From Strigamia acuminata (taxonomy: Eukaryota > Arthropoda > Chilopoda > Geophilomorpha > Linotaeniidae), in contig OX442319.1 in assembly GCA_949358305.1 (NCBI GenBank), positions 7,504,001 through 7,564,000 on the forward strand: DNA of 60,000 nucleotides, read 5' to 3'. Below the pieces are notes generated by a model. The model was not told the DNA's origin. It saw only the letters and a list, made by a program, of their open reading frames with translations, and did no database searches. The first letter of the stretch is position 1. The number at the start of each line of letters is the position of its first letter. Positions 1 to 11,540 of this stretch are shown in pieces. A program made the translations under genes and the position numbers.

Positions 1-1015
1 TCCAGGGGTTTTTTGTAAAACATTGATAAAATTCCGTGGAAATTTATCAAATATTGGCAAAATTCGGTGCTAATTTTGTCAAAAATTAGGAAAAAAAAAT
101 TTTCAAAACTTGTCCAACGTGCCGGTAAATCGAGCGCCCACATGCCTAGATAGTGCACGCCCAACCCGCCAAGGCTCGCCCCTCCGCCCGTTGGCGGGAG
201 CCCCGGCCGTCCCCTCTCTCTCTCTTTCTCTCTCTCTCTCGGGCGCCCGGAGCTCGCCCCTCCGCCCGTCACCGACTTTTGACACAATTTTTGATGAAAT
301 TCAACGGAATTTTAGCAACGTTTTACAAAAAACCTGTGGAAATGTGTCCAACCGGGCAGAAATGTGTCGTAAAATGTTGCCGAAATTCTGTGAAAATTTG
401 TCACAAATTGCCAAAAGTCGGTGCAAATTTTGTCAGAAATAGGAAACAAAAAATTTAAAATTCGTCCAACGCGCCAGTAAATCGAGCGCGCCCATGCGTG
501 GACAGTGCGCCGGCGGGAGCCCCGGCCGTCCTCTCTCTCTCTCTCTCTCGGCCGCCAAGGCTCGCCCCTCCGCCCGTCGGCGGGAGCCCCGACCGTCCCC
601 CCTCTCTCTTTCGGCCGCCAAAGGATCGCCCCTCCGCTCGTCACAGATTTTTGTCAATATTTGATGAATTTCAACAGATTTTCAGCAATATTTTACAGGA
701 CATTTCTGCTCTTTTGGATACATTTTCAAAGGTTTTATTGCTAAAATTCTGGGGAAATTTATCAAATATTGACAAAAAATCGATGCAAGTTTTGTCAGAA
801 ATTGATAAAATCTTCTTAAACTCGTCCAACGCGCCGGCGAGTGCACATGCGGGGACAGTGGGCACGTCCAGCCCGCGTGCACACTGTCAGATCGGGCGGT
901 TTCGGGCACAGTTTGATCCGGGCAAATATCTAGCAAAACTTGCACCGATTTTTTGTCAATTTTAGACAAATTTCAGCGATATTTTACGAGACATTTCTGC
1001 TCGATTGGACACATT
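1..1015. repeat. 1015 bp module M of the macrosatellite (first copy)
   Basis: This block is followed by a second copy starting at 1016, and recurs in every unit. It is built from three diverged subunits, each an AT-rich half followed by a GC-rich half. The anchor GTCCAACGYGCC occurs at 112, 464, 824 and again at 1127, giving subunit spacings of about 352, 360 and 303 bp. Polypyrimidine CT tracts lie near 211-240, 531-549 and 600-612. Phrases such as GGGCAGAAATGTGTCG and TTTTGTCAGAAAT recur in altered form between subunits, so the module probably arose by old tandem triplication followed by homogenisation at the 1015 bp level. Confidence 0.85.
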
Positions 1016-1737
1016 TCCAGGGGTTTTTTGTAAAACATTGATAAAATTCCGTGGAAATTTATCAAATATTGGCAAAATTCGGTGCTAATTTTGTCAAAAA
1101 TTAGGAAAAAAAAATTTTCAAAACTTGTCCAACGTGCCGGTAAATCGAGCGCCCACATGCCTAGATAGTGCACGCCCAACCCGCCAAGGCTCGCCCCTCC
1201 GCCCGTTGGCGGGAGCCCCGGCCGTCCCCTCTCTCTCTCTTTCTCTCTCTCTCTCGGGCGCCCGGAGCTCGCCCCTCCGCCCGTCACCGACTTTTGACAC
1301 AATTTTTGATGAAATTCAACGGAATTTTAGCAACGTTTTACAAAAAACCTGTGGAAATGTGTCCAACCGGGCAGAAATGTGTCGTAAAATGTTGCCGAAA
1401 TTCTGTGAAAATTTGTCACAAATTGCCAAAAGTCGGTGCAAGTATTGCTAGATTTGGGCGCATCAAACTGTGCCGAGATCTGACAGTGTCCACGCGGTTT
1501 TGAAGCGCCCACTGTCGACGCACGTGGGCGCTCAATTTACCGGCGCGTTGGACGAGTTTTGAAAAAAGTTTTTTCCTAATTTCTGACAAAACTTGCACCG
1601 AATTTTGTCAATATGTGATAAATTTCCATGGATTTTAAGCAATGTTTTACAGAAGTCCGTCCCATCGGGCAGAAACGTCTCGTAAAATGTCGCTGAAATT
1701 CCGTGAAAATCTGTCAAAAATTGACAAAAGTTGGTGA

Positions 1738-2790
1738 CCGACCCGCGGCGCGTCACGGCGCGGTCGGAGGACGGCCCTCGTCCCCAAAAACCACACTCCG
1801 GGTCACGTGGTCTCGCACTCGACTTTTTCAGTTTTCCCGTTTTCGGCCCGTTACGGCCAAGGACCGTAACGGGTCGAAAACGGGCCGCAACGGGTCGAAA
1901 ACGGCCGCAACGGGTCGAAAACGGCCGCAACGGGTCGAAAACGGCCCGCACGGGCCGTTAACGGGCCGCCGACGGTCCCGTCACAATCCCGTAACGGCTC
2001 GCACGGGCCGTTAACGGGCCGCCGACGGTCCCGTCACGATCCCGTAACGGCTCGCACGGGCCGTTAACGGGCCGCCGACGGTTCCGTAACTATCCCGTAA
2101 CGGCCCGCACGGGCCGTTAACGGGCCGCCGACGGTCCCGTCACGACCCCGTAACGGCCCGTACGACCTCATGCGGGCCGTTAACGGGCCGTTAACGGGCC
2201 GTTAACGGCCCGTTAACGGCGTAAAACCAAAAACAGGATTCGAGATTAATGTCTATGAATGTTGTACGCGTTTTCATGTACGTGTTGTCGGTTGTTGATT
2301 TTTTCGATTTACACCGTCACGGCCCGTTAACGGCCCGTTAACGGCCCGTTAACGGCCCGTCAACGGCCCGCATGGGGTCGCACGGGCCGTTAACGGGCCG
2401 CCGACGGTCCCGTCACGATCCCGTAACGGCCCGCACGGGCCGTTAACGGGCCGCCGACGGTCCCGTCACGATTCCGTAACGGCTCGCACGGGCCGTTAAC
2501 GGGCCGCCGACGGTCCCGTCACGATCCCGTAACGGCTCGCACGGGCCGTTAACGGGCCGCCGACGGTCCCGTCACGGTCCCGTAACGGCCTTCGTTCCCG
2601 GACTTCGGCTCGCCGACGGCCCGTGCGACCTCATGCGGGCCGCTAACGGGCCGTCAACGGGCCGTTAACGGCCCGTTTTCGACCCGCTACGGCCCGTCAC
2701 GGCCTGTTGGCCGTGCGACCCGTGACTCGGAGTGTGGTTTTTGGGGACGAGGGCCGTCCTCCGGCCGCGCCGCGACGCGCCGCGGGTCGG
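1738..2790. repeat. GC-rich inverted-repeat element (unit 1)
   Basis: The left arm (about 1738-1807, starting CCGACCCGCGGCGCG) and right arm (about 2721-2790, ending CGCCGCGGGTCGG) are reverse complements over ~70 bp with about three mismatches. Inside are 18 bp repeats, then a cluster of 53 bp subrepeats (about 1947-2160) whose core is GGGCCGTTAACGGGCC, an AT-richer spacer (2221-2315), and a second 53 bp cluster (about 2376-2590). CpG is very dense. No coding frame was recognised and no target-site duplication is visible at the arm ends. It could be a foldback-type or MITE-like element absorbed into the satellite, or simply a palindrome that arose in the array. Confidence 0.75.
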
Positions 2791-3714
2791 ACAAGAAACG
2801 ACCCGGTCGGAAACCGAACCTCAGTGTCCAATCGGGCAGAAATTGTGCGGAAGTTTAACCAAAAATGGCCAAAAGTCGGTGCAAGTTTTGCACGCAACAA
2901 ACGTCCGATGTGACAGTGCCCATGCGGGTTGGACGTGCATGTGGGCGCGTGTGGGCGCTCGATTTACCGGCCCGTTGGACGAGTTAAACCAAAATTTCCC
3001 AATATCTTGCATAAATTTAAAGAAGATTTGACAGATTTCCAGATTTTAAGCGATGTTTTACATAAGTCCGTCCCATTGCTGAAATTCCGTGAAAATTTGT
3101 CAAAAATTGACAAAAGTCTGTGCAAATTTTGTCAGAAATAGGAAACAAAAAATTTAAAATTCGTCCAACGCGCCAGTAAATCGAGCGCGCCCATGCGTGG
3201 ACAGTGCGCCGGCGGGAGCCCCGGCCGTCCTCTCTCTCTCTCTCTCTCGGCCGCCAAGGCTCGCCCCTCCGCCCGTCGGCGGGAGCCCCGACCGTCCCCC
3301 CTCTCTCTTTCGGCCGCCAAAGGATCGCCCCTCCGCTCGTCACAGATTTTTGTCAATATTTGATGAATTTCAACAGATTTTCAGCAATATTTTACAGGAC
3401 ATTTCTGCTCTTTTGGATACATTTTCAAAGGTTTTATTGCTAAAATTCTGGGGAAATTTATCAAAAATTGACAAAAAATCGATGCAAGTTTTGTCAGAAA
3501 CTGATAAAATCTTCTTAAACTCGTCCAACGCGCCGGCGAGTGCACATGCGGGGACAGTGGGCACGTCCAGCCCGCGTGCACACTGTCAGATCGGGCGGTT
3601 TCGGGCACAGTTTGATCCGGGCAAATATCTAGCAAAACTTGCACCGATTTTTTGTCAATTTTAGACAAATTTCAGCAATATTTTACGAGACATTTCTGCT
3701 CGATTGGACACATT

Positions 3715-6700
3715 TCCAGGGGTTTTTTGTAAAACATTGATAAAATTCCGTGGAAATTTATCAAATATTGGCAAAATTCGGTGCTAATTTTGTCAAAAAT
3801 TAGGAAAAAAAAATTTTCAAAACTTGTCCAACGTGCCGGTAAATCGAGCGCCCACATGCCTAGATAGTGCACGCCCAACCCGCCAAGGCTCGCCCCTCCG
3901 CCCGTTGGCGGGAGCCCCGGCCGTCCCCTCTCTCTCTCTTTCTCTCTCTCTCTCGGGCGCCCGGAGCTCGCCCCTCCGCCCGTCACCGACTTTTGACACA
4001 ATTTTTGATGAAATTCAACGGAATTTTAGCAACGTTTTACAAAAAACCTGTGGAAATGTGTCCAACCGGGCAGAAATGTGTCGTAAAATGTTGCCGAAAT
4101 TCTGTGAAAATTTGTCACAAATTGCCAAAAGTCGGTGCAAATTTTGTCAGAAATAGGAAACAAAAAATTTAAAATTCGTCCAACGCGCCAGTAAATCGAG
4201 CGCGCCCATGCGTGGACAGTGCGCCGGCGGGAGCCCCGGCCGTCCTCTCTCTCTCTCTCTCTCGGCCGCCAAGGCTCGCCCCTCCGCCCGTCGGCGGGAG
4301 CCCCGACCGTCCCCCCTCTCTCTTTCGGCCGCCAAAGGATCGCCCCTCCGCTCGTCACAGATTTTTGTCAATATTTGATGAATTTCAACAGATTTTCAGC
4401 AATATTTTACAGGACATTTCTGCTCTTTTGGATACATTTTCAAAGGTTTTATTGCTAAAATTCTGGGGAAATTTATCAAAAATTGACAAAAAATCGATGC
4501 AAGTTTTGTCAGAAATTGATAAAATCTTCTTAAACTCGTCCAACGCGCCGGCGAGTGCACATGCGGGGACAGTGGGCACGTCCAGCCCGCGTGCACACTG
4601 TCAGATCGGGCGGTTTCGGGCACAGTTTGATCCGGGCAAATATCTAGCAAAACTTGCACCGATTTTTTGTCAATTTTAGACAAATTTCAGCGATATTTTA
4701 CGAGACATTTCTGCTCGATTGGACACATTTCCAGGGGTTTTTTGTAAAACATTGATAAAATTCCGTGGAAATTTATCAAATATTGGCAAAATTCGGTGCT
4801 AATTTTGTCAAAAATTAGGAAAAAAAAATTTTCAAAACTTGTCCAACGTGCCGGTAAATCGAGCGCCCACATGCCTAGATAGTGCACGCCCAACCCGCCA
4901 AGGCTCGCCCCTCCGCCCGTTGGCGGGAGCCCCGGCCGTCCCCTCTCTCTCTCTTTCTCTCTCTCTCTCGGGCGCCCGGAGCTCGCCCCTCCGCCCGTCA
5001 CCGACTTTTGACACAATTTTTGATGAAATTCAACAGAATTTTAGCAACGTTTTACAAAAAACCTGTGGAAATGTGTCCAACCGGGCAGAAATGTGTCGTA
5101 AAATGTTGCCGAAATTCTGTGAAAATTTGTCACAAATTGCCAAAAGTCGGTGCAAGTATTGCTAGATTTGGGCGCATCAAACTGTGCCGAGATCTGACAG
5201 TGTCCACGCGGTTTTGAAGCGCCCACTGTCGACGCACGTGGGCGCTCAATTTACCGGCGCGTTGGACGAGTTTTGAAAAAAGTTTTTTCCTAATTTCTGA
5301 CAAAACTTGCACCGAATTTTGTCAATATGTGATAAATTTCCATGGATTTTAAGCAATGTTTTACAGAAGTCCGTCCCATCGGGCAGAAACGTCTCGTAAA
5401 ATGTCGCTGAAATTCCGTGAAAATCTGTCAAAAATTGACAAAAGTTGGTGACCGACCCGCGGCGCGTCACGGCGCGGTCGGAGGACGGCCCTCGTCCCCA
5501 AAAACCACACTCCGGGTCACGTGGTCTCGCACTCGACTTTTTCAGTTTTCCCGTTTTCGGCCCGTTACGGCCAAGGACCGTAACGGGTCGAAAACGGGCC
5601 GCAACGGGTCGAAAACGGCCGCAACGGGTCGAAAACGGCCCGCACGGGCCGTTAACGGGCCGCCGACGGTCCCGTCACAATCCCGTAACGGCTCGCACGG
5701 GCCGTTAACGGGCCGCCGACGGTCCCGTCACGATCCCGTAACGGCTCGCACGGGCCGTTAACGGGCCGCCGACGGTTCCGTAACTATCCCGTAACGGCCC
5801 GCACGGGCCGTTAACGGGCCGCCGACGGTCCCGTCACGACCCCGTAACGGCCCGTACGACCTCATGCGGGCCGTTAACGGGCCGTTAACGGGCCGTTAAC
5901 GGGCCGTTAACGGCCCGTTAACGGCGTAAAACCAAAAACAGGATTCGAGATTAATGTCTATGAATGTTGTACGCGTTTTCATGTACGTGTTGTCGGTTGT
6001 TGATTTTTTCGATTTACACCGTCACGGCCCGTTAACGGCCCGTTAACGGCCCGTTAACGGCCCGTCAACGGCCCGCATGGGGTCGCACGGGCCGTTAACG
6101 GGCCGCCGACGGTCCCGTCACGATCCCGTAACGGCCCGCACGGGCCGTTAACGGGCCGCCGACGGTCCCGTCACGATTCCGTAACGGCTCGCACGGGCCG
6201 TTAACGGGCCGCCGACGGTCCCGTCACGATCCCGTAACGGCTCGCACGGGCCGTTAACGGGCCGCCGACGGTTCCGTAACTATCCCGTAACGGCCCGCAC
6301 GGGCCGTTAACGGGCCGCCGACGGTCCCGTCACGACCCCGTAACGGCCCGTACGACCTCATGCGGGCCGTTAACGGCCCGTTAACGGCGTAAAACCAAAA
6401 ACAGGATTCGAGATTAATGTCTATGAATGTTGTACGCGTTTTCATGTACGTGTTGTCGGTTGTTGATTTTTTCGATTTACACCGTCACGGCCCGTTAACG
6501 GCCCGTTAACGGCCCGTTAACGGCCCGTCAACGGCCCGCATGGGGTCGTACGGGCCGTTAACGGGCCGCCGACGGTCCCGTCACGATCCCGTAACGGCCC
6601 GCACGGGCCGTTAACGGGCCGCCGACGGTCCCGTCACGGTCCCGTAACGGCCTTCGTTCCCGGACTTCGGCTCGCCGACGGCCCGTGCGACCTCATGCGG

Positions 6701-7826
6701 GCCGCTAACGGGCCGTCAACGGGCCGTTAACGGGCCGTCAACGGGCCGTTAACGGCCCGTTTTCGACCCGCTACGGCCCGTCACGGCCTGTTGGCCGTGC
6801 GACCCGAAAACGGGAAAACTGAAAGAGTCGAGTGCGAGACCACGTGACTCGGAGTGTGGTTTTTGGGGACGAGGGCCGTCCTCCGGCCGCGCCGCGACGC
6901 GCCGCGGGTCGGACAAGAAACGACCCGGTCGGAAACCGAACCTCAGTGTCCAATCGGGCAGAAATTGTGCGGAAGTTTAACCAAAAATGGCCAAAAGTCG
7001 GTGCAAGTTTTGCACGCAACAAACGTCCGATGTGACAGTGCCCATGCGGGTTGGACGTGCATGTGGGCGCGTGTGGGCGCTCGATTTACCGGCCCGTTGG
7101 ACGAGTTAAACCAAAATTTCCCAATATCTTGCATAAATTTAAAGAAGATTTGACAGATTTCCAGATTTTAAGCGATGTTTTACATAAGTCCGTCCCATTG
7201 CTGAAATTCCGTGAAAATTTGTCAAAAATTGACAAAAGTCTGTGCAAATTTTGTCAGAAATAGGAAACAAAAAATTTAAAATTCGTCCAACGCGCCAGTA
7301 AATCGAGCGCGCCCATGCGTGGACAGTGCGCCGGCGGGAGCCCCGGCCGTCCTCTCTCTCTCTCTCTCTCGGCCGCCAAGGCTCGCCCCTCCGCCCGTCG
7401 GCGGGAGCCCCGACCGTCCCCCCTCTCTCTTTCGGCCGCCAAAGGATCGCCCCTCCGCTCGTCACAGATTTTTGTCAATATTTGATGAATTTCAACAGAT
7501 TTTCAGCAATATTTTACAGGACATTTCTGCTCTTTTGGATACATTTTCAAAGGTTTTATTGCTAAAATTCTGGGGAAATTTATCAAAAATTGACAAAAAA
7601 TCGATGCAAGTTTTGTCAGAAACTGATAAAACTCGTCCAACGCGCCGGCGAGTGCACATGCGGGGACAGTGGGCACGTCCAGCCCGCGTGCACACTGTCA
7701 GATCGGGCGGTTTCGGGCACAGTTTGATCCGGGCAAATATCTAGCAAAACTTGCACCGATTTTTTGTCAATTTTAGACAAATTTCAGCAATATTTTACGA
7801 GACATTTCTGCTCGATTGGACACATT
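3715..7826. repeat. macrosatellite unit 2 (type B, long variant)
   Basis: This 4112 bp unit is the only long one. It has the type B marks (CAACAGAATTTT near 5031, three copies of the 18 bp motif). Its core spacer is duplicated, and the right arm of the inverted-repeat element is 38 bp longer than in every other unit. It also has a private 10 bp deletion near 7630, where other copies read ATAAAATCTTCTTAAACTCG. Confidence 0.8.
5452..6912. repeat. GC-rich inverted-repeat element (unit 2, long form)
   Basis: In this copy the arms extend to ~108 bp (left about 5452-5559, right about 6805-6912). The right arm keeps the complement of the segment containing GTGGTCTCGCACTCGAC and GTTTTCCCGTTTTCG, which the other units have lost. 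The AT-richer spacer occurs twice (5926-6020 and 6389-6483, offset 463 bp) with 53 bp subrepeats between. This looks like the more ancestral arm structure combined with a local tandem duplication of the core. Confidence 0.75.
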
Positions 7827-10800
7827 TCCAGGGGTTTTTTGTAAAACATTGATAAAATTCCGTGGAAATTTATCAAATATTGGCAAAATTCGGTGCTAAT
7901 TTTGTCAAAAATTAGGAAAAAAAAATTTTCAAAACTTGTCCAACGTGCCGGTAAATCGAGCGCCCACATGCCTAGATAGTGCACGCCCAACCCGCCAAGG
8001 CTCGCCCCTCCGCCCGTTGGCGGGAGCCCCGGCCGTCCCCTCTCTCTCTCTTTCTCTCTCTCTCTCGGGCGCCCGGAGCTCGCCCCTCCGCCCGTCACCG
8101 ACTTTTGACACAATTTTTGATGAAATTCAACGGAATTTTAGCAACGTTTTACAAAAAACCTGTGGAAATGTGTCCAACCGGGCAGAAATGTGTCGTAAAA
8201 TGTTGCCGAAATTCTGTGAAAATTTGTCACAAATTGCCAAAAGTCGGTGCAAATTTTGTCAGAAATAGGAAACAAAAAATTTAAAATTCGTCCAACGCGC
8301 CAGTAAATCGAGCGCGCCCATGCGTGGACAGTGCGCCGGCGGGAGCCCCGGCCGTCCTCTCTCTCTCTCTCTCTCGGCCGCCAAGGCTCGCCCCTCCGCC
8401 CGTCGGCGGGAGCCCCGACCGTCCCCCCTCTCTCTTTCGGCCGCCAAAGGATCGCCCCTCCGCTCGTCACAGATTTTTGTCAATATTTGATGAATTTCAA
8501 CAGATTTTCAGCAATATTTTACAGGACATTTCTGCTCTTTTGGATACATTTTCAAAGGTTTTATTGCTAAAATTCTGGGGAAATTTATCAAATATTGACA
8601 AAAAATCGATGCAAGTTTTGTCAGAAATTGATAAAATCTTCTTAAACTCGTCCAACGCGCCGGCGAGTGCACATGCGGGGACAGTGGGCACGTCCAGCCC
8701 GCGTGCACACTGTCAGATCGGGCGGTTTCGGGCACAGTTTGATCCGGGCAAATATCTAGCAAAACTTGCACCGATTTTTTGTCAATTTTAGACAAATTTC
8801 AGCGATATTTTACGAGACATTTCTGCTCGATTGGACACATTTCCAGGGGTTTTTTGTAAAACATTGATAAAATTCCGTGGAAATTTATCAAATATTGGCA
8901 AAATTCGGTGCTAATTTTGTCAAAAATTAGGAAAAAAAAATTTTCAAAACTTGTCCAACGTGCCGGTAAATCGAGCGCCCACATGCCTAGATAGTGCACG
9001 CCCAACCCGCCAAGGCTCGCCCCTCCGCCCGTTGGCGGGAGCCCCGGCCGTCCCCTCTCTCTCTCTTTCTCTCTCTCTCTCGGGCGCCCGGAGCTCGCCC
9101 CTCCGCCCGTCACCGACTTTTGACACAATTTTTGATGAAATTCAACGGAATTTTAGCAACGTTTTACAAAAAACCTGTGGAAATGTGTCCAACCGGGCAG
9201 AAATGTGTCGTAAAATGTTGCCGAAATTCTGTGAAAATTTGTCACAAATTGCCAAAAGTCGGTGCAAGTATTGCTAGATTTGGGCGCATCAAACTGTGCC
9301 GAGATCTGACAGTGTCCACGCGGTTTTGAAGCGCCCACTGTCGACGCACGTGGGCGCTCAATTTACCGGCGCGTTGGACGAGTTTTGAAAAAAGTTTTTT
9401 CCTAATTTCTGACAAAACTTGCACCGAATTTTGTCAATATGTGATAAATTTCCATGGATTTTAAGCAATGTTTTACAGAAGTCCGTCCCATCGGGCAGAA
9501 ACGTCTCGTAAAATGTCGCTGAAATTCCGTGAAAATCTGTCAAAAATTGACAAAAGTTGGTGACCGACCCGCGGCGCGTCACGGCGCGGTCGGAGGACGG
9601 CCCTCGTCCCCAAAAACCACACTCCGGGTCACGTGGTCTCGCACTCGACTTTTTCAGTTTTCCCGTTTTCGGCCCGTTACGGCCAAGGACCGTAACGGGT
9701 CGAAAACGGGCCGCAACGGGTCGAAAACGGCCGCAACGGGTCGAAAACGGCCGCAACGGGTCGAAAACGGCCCGCACGGGCCGTTAACGGGCCGCCGACG
9801 GTCCCGTCACAATCCCGTAACGGCTCGCACGGGCCGTTAACGGGCCGCCGACGGTCCCGTCACGATCCCGTAACGGCTCGCACGGGCCGTTAACGGGCCG
9901 CCGACGGTTCCGTAACTATCCCGTAACGGCCCGCACGGGCCGTTAACGGGCCGCCGACGGTCCCGTCACGACCCCGTAACGGCCCGTACGACCTCATGCG
10001 GGCCGTTAACGGGCCGTTAACGGGCCGTTAACGGCCCGTTAACGGCGTAAAACCAAAAACAGGATTCGAGATTAATGTCTATGAATGTTGTACGCGTTTT
10101 CATGTACGTGTTGTCGGTTGTTGATTTTTTCGATTTACACCGTCACGGCCCGTTAACGGCCCGTTAACGGCCCGTTAACGGCCCGTCAACGGCCCGCATG
10201 GGGTCGCACGGGCCGTTAACGGGCCGCCGACGGTCCCGTCACGATCCCGTAACGGCCCGCACGGGCCGTTAACGGGCCGCCGACGGTCCCGTCACGATTC
10301 CGTAACGGCTCGCACGGGCCGTTAACGGGCCGCCGACGGTCCCGTCACGATCCCGTAACGGCTCGCACGGGCCGTTAACGGGCCGCCGACGGTCCCGTCA
10401 CGGTCCCGTAACGGCCTTCGTTCCCGGACTTCGGCTCGCCGACGGCCCGTGCGACCTCATGCGGGCCGCTAACGGGCCGTCAACGGGCCGTTAACGGCCC
10501 GTTTTCGACCCGCTACGGCCCGTCACGGCCTGTTGGCCGTGCGACCCGTGACTCGGAGTGTGGTTTTTGGGGACGAGGGCCGTCCTCCGGCCGCGCCGCG
10601 ACGCGCCGCGGGTCGGACAAGAAACGACCCGGTCGGAAACCGAACCTCAGTGTCCAATCGGGCAGAAATTGTGCGGAAGTTTAACCAAAAATGGCCAAAA
10701 GTCGGTGCAAGTTTTGCACGCAACAAACGTCCGATGTGACAGTGCCCATGCGGGTTGGACGTGCATGTGGGCGCGTGTGGGCGCTCGATTTACCGGCCCG

Positions 10801-11540
10801 TTGGACGAGTTAAACCAAAATTTCCCAATATCTTGCATAAATTTAAAGAAGATTTGACAGATTTCCAGATTTTAAGCGATGTTTTACATAAGTCCGTCCC
10901 ATTGCTGAAATTCCGTGAAAATTTGTCAAAAATTGACAAAAGTCTGTGCAAATTTTGTCAGAAATAGGAAACAAAAAATTTAAAATTCGTCCAACGCGCC
11001 AGTAAATCGAGCGCGCCCATGCGTGGACAGTGCGCCGGCGGGAGCCCCGGCCGTCCTCTCTCTCTCTCTCTCTCGGCCGCCAAGGCTCGCCCCTCCGCCC
11101 GTCGGCGGGAGCCCCGACCGTCCCCCCTCTCTCTTTCGGCCGCCAAAGGATCGCCCCTCCGCTCGTCACAGATTTTTGTCAATATTTGATGAATTTCAAC
11201 AGATTTTCAGCAATATTTTACAGGACATTTCTGCTCTTTTGGATACATTTTCAAAGGTTTTATTGCTAAAATTCTGGGGAAATTTATCAAAAATTGACAA
11301 AAAATCGATGCAAGTTTTGTCAGAAACTGATAAAATCTTCTTAAACTCGTCCAACGCGCCGGCGAGTGCACATGCGGGGACAGTGGGCACGTCCAGCCCG
11401 CGTGCACACTGTCAGATCGGGCGGTTTCGGGCACAGTTTGATCCGGGCAAATATCTAGCAAAACTTGCACCGATTTTTTGTCAATTTTAGACAAATTTCA
11501 GCAATATTTTACGAGACATTTCTGCTCGATTGGACACATT
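7827..11540. repeat. macrosatellite unit 3 (type A)
   Basis: Same length as unit 1 (3714 bp) and carrying the same type A markers. The offset from unit 1 is 7826 bp throughout, including at the ends of the inverted-repeat element. Confidence 0.8.
9564..10616. repeat. GC-rich inverted-repeat element (unit 3)
   Basis: Same arms, subrepeat clusters and single spacer as the unit 1 copy, with the short right arm. Confidence 0.75.

Larger units (their letters stand above)
1..3714. repeat. macrosatellite unit 1 (type A)
   Basis: Type A marks are CAACGGAATTTT near 1317 and four copies of the 18 bp motif containing GGGTCGAAAACGG between about 1869 and 1948. The first module carries TCAAATATTGACAAAAAATCG near 761 where type B copies read TCAAAAATTG. 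Confidence 0.8.
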
